Part shown: positions 24,842 to 32,475 of the stretch, piece after piece
Layout: every line of letters starts with the position of its first letter
Position numbering within the stretch: the first letter of the stretch is position 1
From: CAYNWT01 sp964450955
GTDB lineage: Bacteria; Planctomycetota; Planctomycetia; Planctomycetales; Planctomycetaceae
Reading direction: 5' to 3'
Length of the DNA stretch: 36,677 nt
Assembly: GCA_964450955.1 (NCBI GenBank)
Contig: CAYVFI010000052.1
Span: 1 to 36,677, forward strand
The notes under the pieces: model-generated
Database searches by the model: none
The model's input: the letters and a program-made list of their open reading frames with translations, nothing else
What the model was told of the DNA's origin: nothing
Position numbers and translations under genes: made by a program

Positions 24842-25785
24842 AGTGTCCCAAATGCTTAGGAGACCATCGCTACAAAAATGGAATGCAATGCGCGTGCGGC
24901 TACCAGTTCGCACTCGACCCAAAAAAGGACAAATACACTGACAACAAGATCGTGGTCGCGGCTCGAAAAGCGAGCCTGGACGGTGAACGCTACTTCACAG
25001 TGCGGCAACTGGCGACCACTATTCTGGCCATGCGCGGGTCAGCACGTCGCCACATCATCTGGGGTATCATTTTCGGCATCGCAGCAGCAATCGTCACTGC
25101 ACTGGGTATCTGGTTTTTCACAATTTTCTTTGGGTTTGCATCGCTAAACCAATTCTTTCACGGCTTCGTCGGCATCCATCAATTCGACTACGAACAGTTC
25201 AGCGAGGCACTTGAAAAGTATCTCGCTAAAAAGAAAACACCGCCTCGGCTTCTGCGCAACGACAGGCCTTTGGCAAAACCACCGCCGGAATTTGATGACA
25301 GCGATCTGTACGACTACGGCGTCGAGGGCATTCTTATCACCGCGCGACCGCTGCTGGTGGATATGTTGGTTCTGAACCAGTTTCACACGACACAAAAGGT
25401 CGTTGTCATCGACCAGTCCGGGTACCCCGAATACCTTGTCCCACGTGTGAACCAAATCCTTAACGCACAACCAACCCTGCGTGTGTTTGCCCTGCATGAC
25501 GCAACGAATTCGGGCGCGATGATGGTTCGAGAACTTCGATCGTCCAAAGTGTTCGATCTGAAGGATCGCGAGATCGTCGATCTTGGCATCAGCAAACGTG
25601 ACCTCTCGCAACTGCGGCGCCTGAAACGGTTCGCTCGGCAGGACGGTGGAGTCGCAGTCGATCACATTCGATTTGAGAAACTGACCACTGCGTTGGGCGT
25701 CGCAATGACAGCGGACACTGCTGACCGTCTAGTCCAACACCTGACCGTTGCCGATTCAGAAGCATCGCTACTCAGCTTCGGATAG
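24838..25785 (+). CDS. Zinc-ribbon membrane protein with unassigned C-terminal domain
   Basis: The 315-aa protein starts with a compact zinc ribbon (Cys3, Cys6, Cys18, Cys20). A strong hydrophobic region follows at about 72-105. The C-terminal domain (about 150-315) includes VVVIDQSGYPEYLVP and RVFALHDATNSGA, two strand-plus-acidic-loop motifs that resemble TOPRIM or Rossmann-like folds. I cannot assign it to a named family. Its GTG start overlaps the bicupin stop by four bases, so the two are coupled. Two zinc-ribbon membrane proteins in one run suggest a shared membrane assembly. Confidence 0.65.
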   Translation: MKCPKCLGDHRYKNGMQCACGYQFALDPKKDKYTDNKIVVAARKASLDGERYFTVRQLATTILAMRGSARRHIIWGIIFGIAAAIVTALGIWFFTIFFGFASLNQFFHGFVGIHQFDYEQFSEALEKYLAKKKTPPRLLRNDRPLAKPPPEFDDSDLYDYGVEGILITARPLLVDMLVLNQFHTTQKVVVIDQSGYPEYLVPRVNQILNAQPTLRVFALHDATNSGAMMVRELRSSKVFDLKDREIVDLGISKRDLSQLRRLKRFARQDGGVAVDHIRFEKLTTALGVAMTADTADRLVQHLTVADSEASLLSFG

Positions 25786-25808
25786 TCTCATGCCGCAGTT
25801 GCTAACCA

Positions 25809-26237
25809 ATGGAGAACATGGTGCAGAAAGTTTCTTTCCTTGCTGTCGCGGCAATTGCGATCGGTATCACGATAGCAGGCTGCGACGCTCGACAGAAGAA
25901 CGCTGACTTCGAACCCATCCGGCAGTTGGTTTGTCAAAGCAAATTCGCTGACGCAATTCCAAAGCTTGAGGCCTACCGAGGAAAGCACGAATTCCGCGCG
26001 GGACTGTTTCTGGGCAAGGCCTATCTTGGGCTGGGGCAAATCGACAAGGCTCGCGCCGCTTTCGAAAAAACGGTTCGTCGGTTCCCGGACACGCTTGAAG
26101 CGCACAAGTGCCAATACAAGCTGGCAATGCTGACGTTTCTGGATGGAGATCAGCAGGCGGCTCGGGTTCAGTTCTCAAAAATTTCAAATGGCCCGCTAAC
26201 TGGTGAAGCCGCGGCCTTTGTAAGGTTCCTGAAATAG
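25809..26237 (+). CDS. Lipoprotein with TPR-like repeats
   Basis: The 142-aa protein has a signal peptide ending in the lipobox TIAGC, so it is probably a lipid-anchored periplasmic protein. After it come TPR-like helical pairs (LFLGKAYLGLGQIDKARAAFEKTVRRFPDT is one amphipathic unit, described here by position about 56-85 only). The start at 25809 or at ATG 25818 changes only three residues. The gene begins 23 nt after the previous stop and ends directly against the next ATG. Confidence 0.75.
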   Translation: MENMVQKVSFLAVAAIAIGITIAGCDARQKNADFEPIRQLVCQSKFADAIPKLEAYRGKHEFRAGLFLGKAYLGLGQIDKARAAFEKTVRRFPDTLEAHKCQYKLAMLTFLDGDQQAARVQFSKISNGPLTGEAAAFVRFLK

Positions 26238-27902
26238 ATGCCGCTATTTGGAACGTCAGGATCACCGGACGAGGCGATCCTTAACAGAATGCAAGCCAGC
26301 CTCGCACATCGAGGCGGAACCAAACGAATCGGGGCAGTCGGTGGCGAGTTCATCGAAGGCTCCGGCAGCATCGCGATTAGCTGGAGTGGTTCGTTCCGTC
26401 GCCCACCCGCCTCGCTTATCGAAGCATACAACCGAAACGGTATCGACCTCGCCAGGGAATTGGACGGCGAGTTTATCATCGCCATTCGCGACGGACAGAC
26501 CCTGCATCTCATCCGAGACCACGCCGGCGCGCGGTCGGTTTATTATGGAGCCATCGGTCACGATTGGTTTGTCGGCGCTGAACCCAAAGCTATTTGGAAC
26601 CTTCCCGGTTTCGAACGAACCATCCGCCCCGGCGCGATTGCTCAGTATTTTTCGTACAGCTTTGTCCCTGGTTCTCCCACAATGCTGAAGAACCTTTACG
26701 ACGTCCCACCCGGCCATTGCGTCTCGCTGACAAGCGGCCAACCCGCGCGACAACACCGATACTTCGCACCCAGTCTTGCTCCGACTACTGAGCCTGTTTC
26801 AATGTCGGAATGGCCTTTGCGATTCCGCAGACTGCTTGAGCAAGAAGTCGCCAGTCGGCTGCAGAACATCGACCAACCCACGGTCTTTCTTTCCGGTGGC
26901 CTGGACTCCAGCATTGTCACCGCCGAAGTTGTGAAGCAGAGTCCACAACGAGTGAAAACGTTTTCCATTCACTTCGGGAAAAAGTACCCCAACGAACTCG
27001 ACTTCGCGCGAGAAGTCGCGAACCGGTTCAATACAGATCATGAGGAAGTCGAGATTACACCCAAAGACGCCGTTCGGCGACTGCGTGAAATGGTGTGGCG
27101 TCTGGACGAACCAATCGGAGACCCCATCACAGCCCCAAACCTCGAACTCGCCGCGCACGCAGCGAAGCAGGGCATTCGTGAAGTCTTTAACGGCGAAGGG
27201 GGCGATCCACTGTTCGGCGGACCAAAAAACCTACCAATGCTAATGAGCCACTGGTACGGCGGCGTCGAGCGCGGTCCGAAGTTTCGCGAGCGACGGTACA
27301 TCGAATCGTATCGACGCGGCTTCGAAGAACTCCCACACCTGCTTACACCAGCTGCGATGGCCGAATGTGACTTCGATCGGGACTTGTATGCTCCGCTTAC
27401 TCCATTCTTTGAAGCCGACGGACCATTCCTTCACAAGCTGCTGGCAATCAACACGCAACTTAAAGGCGGGCACCTAATCCTTCCCAAGGTGGAACGCATG
27501 CTGGCCGTTTCGGGGCTCACACCGCTCTCGCCAATGTTCACGCGGCGCATGATTGAACTTAGCCTGGCCTCGCCGCCGACCGCCAAACTTCAGGCAGGCA
27601 TTGAAAAGTGGCTGCTGAAGGAAGCTTACCGAGACGACCTGCCAGCAAGTGTGATCCAACGCCCAAAAAGCGGCATGCGCGTGCCCGTCCATTTTTGGTT
27701 CAAAGGACCGCTTAAGCGTTTCGCCCGGAACCTGCTGAATGCCAGACAGCTGCAAACCACTGGTATCTTCAATCCGGATCGAATCAAACAGTGGATCGCC
27801 TACGACATCGAAAAACCACACGGACGCTACGGGCTGCGCCTGTGGATGCTGCTCACGTTTGAACTTTGGCGACGCATCGTCGTAGACGGTGAATCCGTTT
27901 GA
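26238..27902 (+). CDS. Asparagine-synthetase-like ATP-dependent enzyme lacking the glutaminase cysteine
   Basis: The 554-aa protein has an AsnB layout: an N-terminal Ntn-type glutaminase-like domain (1-180) and a C-terminal ATP-pyrophosphatase synthetase domain. The latter has the P-loop SGGLDSS (219-225) and the GEGGDPLFGG loop, close to the family GEGxDELFGGY. The N-terminus reads MPLFG rather than MCGIxG, so the catalytic Cys2 is absent and glutamine hydrolysis is unlikely. It may use free ammonia or an amine substrate. Related enzymes make beta-lactams or close lasso peptides. It begins directly after the lipoprotein stop and ends the run. It converges with glnE, 34 bp away. Confidence 0.85.
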   Translation: MPLFGTSGSPDEAILNRMQASLAHRGGTKRIGAVGGEFIEGSGSIAISWSGSFRRPPASLIEAYNRNGIDLARELDGEFIIAIRDGQTLHLIRDHAGARSVYYGAIGHDWFVGAEPKAIWNLPGFERTIRPGAIAQYFSYSFVPGSPTMLKNLYDVPPGHCVSLTSGQPARQHRYFAPSLAPTTEPVSMSEWPLRFRRLLEQEVASRLQNIDQPTVFLSGGLDSSIVTAEVVKQSPQRVKTFSIHFGKKYPNELDFAREVANRFNTDHEEVEITPKDAVRRLREMVWRLDEPIGDPITAPNLELAAHAAKQGIREVFNGEGGDPLFGGPKNLPMLMSHWYGGVERGPKFRERRYIESYRRGFEELPHLLTPAAMAECDFDRDLYAPLTPFFEADGPFLHKLLAINTQLKGGHLILPKVERMLAVSGLTPLSPMFTRRMIELSLASPPTAKLQAGIEKWLLKEAYRDDLPASVIQRPKSGMRVPVHFWFKGPLKRFARNLLNARQLQTTGIFNPDRIKQWIAYDIEKPHGRYGLRLWMLLTFELWRRIVVDGESV

Positions 27903-27936
27903 AAACGCGTTCCGACACCGGCACCCGCCGGCAAAA

Positions 27937-30900
27937 TTACCAGTCCGCCAGCAACACCTCCACTAACTGGTTCACTTCAATCAGCGTGTTGCTGAGATCC
28001 GATTCCAGTGCGTCGATGTCTCGGCCATACTTCAGGTGGCGAGCAAGAAACGCGAAGTCGGGTGAGGCACTGGGAGGAACCGTCAAATCCCTGGCATTGC
28101 CGCGAACCATTCTTAGTGCGTCGATAAGCAGTCGTAGGAACCGATGTGCGGACTGAAGACGCAGGTGGTCTTGCCTGGTCACAATGCCAAGTTCGCCAAG
28201 CGTGTCGATGGCAAGTCGAGTGTTTGTTGTTCTTAACGCGCGGTGTTCGCGGGCGTGACGGATTTGCAATGCCTGCACCAGGTACTCGCAGTCCACCAAT
28301 CCACCCGAACTTAGCTTCGCGTTGATACTGCCGGGTGACACGAGTTGGCGGATCTGCTTTTCCCGCATTGCCCGCATGGCGAACTTGTCGAACCAATCGC
28401 TCTCAAACACGATCGCATCGCGAACACAAACGACACGCGCACCGAATTCTTCATCCCCGGCGATCGGACGCAATTTCACCAACGCCTGCCGTTCAAAAGG
28501 CCACGCCGCTCCTTCGACTGCGAAATAGCTTTCGAACACCGATAACTCGACTGCCGGGCTACCGGCCTGGCCATAGGGCCGCAGCCGCATGTCGATTTCG
28601 AAGATTCCATCCTGCTTGGCTTCAATCGCATCAGTAAACTTTGCCACCAGCTTGTCAAAGTAGCTGGCGTTGGGAATCGACTTTGGTCCGGATGTCTTCC
28701 CGGGCCCGTCGTAAATCAACATCAATTCAATATCAGACGCATAGCCGAGTTCCCGTCCGCCACATTTTCCCAAAGCACAAACAGTCATCGCGCACAGCGA
28801 ACCGTCTGCTAACAATGGTTCGCCGTACTTGTCCCGGAGACCGGACAAACAATACTCAACCGCAGCCGCGACAGTGACGTCGGCCACGTCTGTCAGTTCG
28901 CCCGAAAACTGTGTGAAACTGTTGCAGTGATCAAGAATGTGCCGCATGTCGACGCGAAACATCTCACGGTCTTTAAACGCATTCAACGCCGCGCGATGAC
29001 TGTCGCCGTCTGGGCAATTGGCCAATAGTTGCCTGAGTTCGCCGGCAAGTTCCGCCCTGGTTCTCGGCTCGCGCAGGCGTTCGACGTCACGAACAACAGG
29101 GAAAAGGTTCTCATGTTGGAGCCGCAGGAAATCCATCCACAAAAAGTTGCTCACACCCAACAAACGAGCCAACGCGTCCAGTACGTCCGTACGTTGCAAG
29201 GACGAGAGCTCTTCGACCCAATCCTCTCGCTTGAAGAACTCCTCCAGAAACTCTCGAAACTGCCGTAACGCTCGACGCGGAGCAGACGACTGGGGCAGCA
29301 AATGCGTAAAGTGTTTAATCAACACAATCGCCGCGCGAAGCTGTTGGATTCCGCGGTCGTCGGTAATGCGTTGACCGTCGCCCGTCGTAATGTGCAGCGT
29401 GTCGAAGACTCGGCCATGCTGCGTTTTAAGGTGGACCTGTTCAATATGAACGCCGCTTAACGTCAGCGCGTTGGTGAGTTCGTACAGGAACCCGATGGAG
29501 TCGGTGGATTCGATATGAAGAACCGTGAAGTCGTCGCTGGTGTCATTGTCCACAGCAATATCGACGGCCAGCATCCCGTCCGGTGCCAGGCGGGACGCTT
29601 CTGACATTGTCTGACTGACTTGCCGCAAAACCGCGGTCGCCGCTTCTTCGGTCTCACCCGCGTACTGACGTCTCATCACTTCGGAAAGTCGCTGCCGATA
29701 CGCCGTGAACACCTCATCCGGCGGCCCATCTGCCAGGCACCTGACCACAAACGTATCCACAAACCGCCGCGCGCGGCCGGGAGTTGATTCGTGTTTGATG
29801 CCGGTGAAAACATGACCGTCCATCACGTCAATGCCGCAGGCCAACATCAACCCGCTAATCACTGACAAACAGCCTGGATGATCGCGGCCAATAACCGACA
29901 CTCGCCAGCGCGGTTGGTCGTCCATCGGTTCCATTGGTTCGACGGTCACGGCAACCGGTTCTTCCGCGGAAAGCTGTTCTAACAGGCGAACGTGTTCGTC
30001 AATCTGCTGTTCGGAAAACACTTCCGTATACGACTGGCTCATCTTCCGGCGATGAGCACCAACGGACGTTGCAGAGTCACGAATCAGCTCACCCGCCTCG
30101 CCTCCGTCCCGGACATACTTATTGAAGATTTGCCGCACCTGAACGGAACACTGTTCGTAGTGTTCCCGCAGCTGATCAGCACTTAGAAACCCCAGGCGTC
30201 TGGCCAGCCAACCCAGTTTGCGATTGGATTCGGGCAACGAATGTGTCTGCTGTGAATGCATGAGCTGCAACGAGTGCTCAATGGTTCGCAGCAGACCGTA
30301 TGCATCGGACAGAATTCGATACTCGTCAGCGTGCAGCAACCCAAAATCGGCAAGGCGAACCAAACCTTCCAGCGTGTTGGCCGAACGTACGTCCTCAATC
30401 AATCCCCCATTGACCAGTTGCAAGTACTGCGTCGTGAATTCGATGTCACGAATGGAACCACGACCCGACTTCACATCGCCCCAGTGAGAACCGGTTCGCG
30501 TTAGCTGTTCTTCAATCCGCAGTTTCGAAGCCAGCACATCGGCTCGAACGTCGGCCGGTTCGGACGTAAACACAATCGGCAAAGCGCGATCAATAAACTG
30601 CTGCCCAACAGCAGCGTCACCCGCGATCACACGTGCTTTTAACAGCGCCTGCTTTTCCCAAAGTTCACCCTGGTCGGTCAAATATCCGACGTGCGATTCG
30701 ACGCTGTTAACAAGTGCTCCCGACTGGCCCCACGGGCGCAGCCGCATGTCAACTCGGTACAGAAACCCCTGCGGCGACGTTTGCGTCAGCGCCACGATGA
30801 GCTGCTGTCCCAGCTGCCAGAATTGCTGCGGGTCACCCGGCGTGACGAAGACCAAATCAATATCAGAACTGTAGTTAAGTTCCTGCCCGCCAAGCTTCCC

Positions 30901-31554
30901 CATCGCGATGACAGCGAAGCCCGCAGTATCGATTCCAGACCGCGCGGCGACTTGATTTAGCGCCGTTTGAACCACTGCGTCGGCCAACAGCGACAGTTGC
31001 CGCGTGACGGACCTGAGGTCCATCAGGCCGAACGCATCGCAGGCCCCGATGCGTAAAAGTTCCCACCGCTGAAAACGACGCAGCGCGTCCAGCGGTTCCA
31101 TGATTCCGGATGCGATGGTGGCGTCTGCTTCGGACAGGAAGTCGTGTCGCGTTTTGATGTCTGCGATGCGGCTGTGGAGCGTCAGTTCGCGCAGGTACTT
31201 TGGGTTCTGGATCAGAATTTCGGTCAGAAACTGACTGCCGACAAACAGCCGAACCAGCATCTCAATCCCGCGCAGGTTTTCTGACAGGTAGCCAAGCAGT
31301 TCAATTCGATCGTCTACCGACTGCACGAAGCGTTCGAAGTTAACCAGCGAAACATCCGGCGAAGGCGCATCGCGCAGAACCGACATGAGCATCGGCAGGC
31401 ACGCAGCAAAATACTGTTGCTGCTGACCCTTCCCTGAAAGCGATTGAATCCGCTGCATCGCTGCGTCGGCGTGTTCAAAACCGATTTCAGCCAACAGTTC
31501 GCGAAGCTGCCCGCTGTCGCTGCTGTCCAGCAGACTATCGAATGGGGTGGGCAT
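27937..31554 (-). CDS. glnE: Glutamine synthetase adenylyltransferase/deadenylase with internal ACT domains
   Basis: The 1205-aa protein has the GlnE duplication. An N-terminal half shows GKLGGQELNYSSDIDL (219-234) and RVDMRLRPWG; a C-terminal half shows GKCGGRELGYASDIEL (929-944) and EIDMRLRPYG. GlnE adds and removes AMP on glutamine synthetase in response to nitrogen status. It is longer than E. coli GlnE (about 946 aa). The extra central part holds two ACT-like units, about 548-630 (WRVSVIGRDHPGCLSVISG) and 675-750 (TVLHIESTDSIGFLYELTN), a pattern known from GlnD. The C-terminal active site reads D-x-E rather than D-x-D. I start at ATG 31554. The longer open frame would cross the queF start and is unlike the family. 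Confidence 0.93.
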   Translation of the reverse strand: MPTPFDSLLDSSDSGQLRELLAEIGFEHADAAMQRIQSLSGKGQQQQYFAACLPMLMSVLRDAPSPDVSLVNFERFVQSVDDRIELLGYLSENLRGIEMLVRLFVGSQFLTEILIQNPKYLRELTLHSRIADIKTRHDFLSEADATIASGIMEPLDALRRFQRWELLRIGACDAFGLMDLRSVTRQLSLLADAVVQTALNQVAARSGIDTAGFAVIAMGKLGGQELNYSSDIDLVFVTPGDPQQFWQLGQQLIVALTQTSPQGFLYRVDMRLRPWGQSGALVNSVESHVGYLTDQGELWEKQALLKARVIAGDAAVGQQFIDRALPIVFTSEPADVRADVLASKLRIEEQLTRTGSHWGDVKSGRGSIRDIEFTTQYLQLVNGGLIEDVRSANTLEGLVRLADFGLLHADEYRILSDAYGLLRTIEHSLQLMHSQQTHSLPESNRKLGWLARRLGFLSADQLREHYEQCSVQVRQIFNKYVRDGGEAGELIRDSATSVGAHRRKMSQSYTEVFSEQQIDEHVRLLEQLSAEEPVAVTVEPMEPMDDQPRWRVSVIGRDHPGCLSVISGLMLACGIDVMDGHVFTGIKHESTPGRARRFVDTFVVRCLADGPPDEVFTAYRQRLSEVMRRQYAGETEEAATAVLRQVSQTMSEASRLAPDGMLAVDIAVDNDTSDDFTVLHIESTDSIGFLYELTNALTLSGVHIEQVHLKTQHGRVFDTLHITTGDGQRITDDRGIQQLRAAIVLIKHFTHLLPQSSAPRRALRQFREFLEEFFKREDWVEELSSLQRTDVLDALARLLGVSNFLWMDFLRLQHENLFPVVRDVERLREPRTRAELAGELRQLLANCPDGDSHRAALNAFKDREMFRVDMRHILDHCNSFTQFSGELTDVADVTVAAAVEYCLSGLRDKYGEPLLADGSLCAMTVCALGKCGGRELGYASDIELMLIYDGPGKTSGPKSIPNASYFDKLVAKFTDAIEAKQDGIFEIDMRLRPYGQAGSPAVELSVFESYFAVEGAAWPFERQALVKLRPIAGDEEFGARVVCVRDAIVFESDWFDKFAMRAMREKQIRQLVSPGSINAKLSSGGLVDCEYLVQALQIRHAREHRALRTTNTRLAIDTLGELGIVTRQDHLRLQSAHRFLRLLIDALRMVRGNARDLTVPPSASPDFAFLARHLKYGRDIDALESDLSNTLIEVNQLVEVLLADW

Positions 31555-31610
31555 AGAAGGCGAAAGGGCGAAGGAGGAAGGTTGAAGCTTTGAGTTCCAG
31601 GAGCGGTGAC

Positions 31611-31638
31611 TCGTCAGCACTGCAAACGTAACTATACT
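31611..31638 (+). promoter_or_regulatory. Putative sigma-70 promoter of queF
   Basis: TCGTCA (31611-31616) and TATACT (31633-31638) are spaced by 16 bases, and the -10 matches five of six consensus positions. A start near 31645 would leave a leader of about 25 bases before the queF ATG. Confidence 0.35.
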
Positions 31639-31669
31639 CTGTGGTTCACCTTCAACAACAAGCGAAACG

Positions 31670-32050
31670 ATGTCTGACAACTTCAAAGATCTGCTGGAAA
31701 CTTTCGACAACCCACACCCGGGCCGTGATTACGTCATTGAGACGATCTGCCCCGAGTTCACCGCGGTTTGCCCAAAAACCGGGCAGCCCGACTACGGCAC
31801 TATCACGATTACCTATATCGCCGATGTGAAGTGCTTCGAGCTGAAATCGCTGAAAATGTACCTGCAGCAGTATCGCAATCACGGTGCGTTTCATGAGGAT
31901 GTGACGAACCTCATTTTGAACGACCTTGTTGCCACGACTTCGCCACGTTGGATGCGGATTGACGGCCGGTTCAACCCTCGCGGCGGAATACGAACCAACG
32001 TCACGGTAGAACACAAAGACAGCGGATTCGGCGGTCGTATCCCGACTTAG
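31670..32050 (+). CDS. queF: NADPH-dependent 7-cyano-7-deazaguanine reductase
   Basis: The 126-aa protein is a short (YkvM-type) QueF. It has the catalytic Cys34 and Asp41 in EFTAVCPKTGQPDYG, Glu57 in CFELKSLKMYLQQYRN and His75-Glu76 in GAFHED. QueF reduces preQ0 to preQ1 in queuosine synthesis, a tRNA wobble-base modification. The length and every key residue fit the family. It is divergent from glnE across 115 bp. No other queuosine genes lie in the window. Confidence 0.96.
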   Translation: MSDNFKDLLETFDNPHPGRDYVIETICPEFTAVCPKTGQPDYGTITITYIADVKCFELKSLKMYLQQYRNHGAFHEDVTNLILNDLVATTSPRWMRIDGRFNPRGGIRTNVTVEHKDSGFGGRIPT

Positions 32051-32076
32051 CACGGAATGCCACTGGCTTGACTTCG

Positions 32077-32097
32077 CCACCGATGTTACGTCGGTGG
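32077..32097 (+). terminator. Stem-loop after queF
   Basis: ccaccga and tcggtgg pair perfectly over seven bases with a seven-base loop, 27 bases past the queF stop. Only a short T4 occurs further on, so it is a weak terminator candidate. Confidence 0.35.
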
Positions 32098-32213
32098 GCT
32101 GACGGCTTTTGCACGACAGGACCGGTCAGCCGCGCAACGTTTGCCCGAAGCCGATCTCTCCCGATCTGCAGGCATCTCGCACCGGAGGCACAAGCTTCGG
32201 GGCGGAATTGGCT

Positions 32214-32279
32214 AGCTCCCGCTGCGGCCAGAGCGGTTCGGCGAGCAGCGGGGGCTTGTTCCGACACTTATCTCGGAAC
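32214..32279 (+). ncRNA. Two consecutive stem-loops, candidate structured RNA
   Basis: agctcccgctgc (32214-32225) pairs with gcagcgggggct (32245-32256) over 12 bp with one wobble, and an inner gcc/ggc pair extends it. Directly after it, gttccga (32258-32264) pairs with tcggaac (32273-32279). The tandem arrangement is more than expected by chance in such a short stretch. It may be a leader structure or a small RNA. It fits no RNA family I recognise. Confidence 0.3.
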
Positions 32280-32464
32280 TGGCACCCGCGTGCTGATCGG
32301 CACACAGTTGTGGGTTTGAGCACACTCGGGCCGCGCGAACTGACAGATTGGTACATCAAAACGGAACCTCCCGGCTGTCTGTGGGTTCCTTTGCAACGTG
32401 GCGAGGTTCCGTCGACGGGACCAGGTTGAGTAATCTACGCCTCAGTTTCACCCAACAGCTTTCT

Positions 32465-32470
32465 AAGGAG
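32465..32470 (+). promoter_or_regulatory. Strong Shine-Dalgarno of the beta-propeller gene
   Basis: AAGGAG lies five bases before the ATG at 32476. This is the best ribosome site in the window and suggests high translation. Confidence 0.7.
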
Positions 32471-32475
32471 TTCTT

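Larger units (their letters stand above)
32051..32475. other. Intergenic region with several stem-loops, no gene
   Basis: About 425 bp separate queF from the second beta-propeller gene, both on the plus strand. It contains the hairpins at 32077-32097, 32214-32256 and 32258-32279. No open frame looks like a protein. The region should hold the promoter of the beta-propeller gene. A strong ribosome site AAGGAG is at 32465-32470. Confidence 0.5.

Noticed and set aside
27918..27931. ccggc/gccgg hairpin between the convergent AsnB-like and glnE genes
   Set aside because: The stem is only five bases and has no T-run on either strand; too weak to call a terminator.
31555..31710. N-terminal extension of glnE by 52 codons
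   Set aside because: It would overlap the queF start and has no GlnE-like sequence; the ATG at 31554 gives a normal N-terminus.
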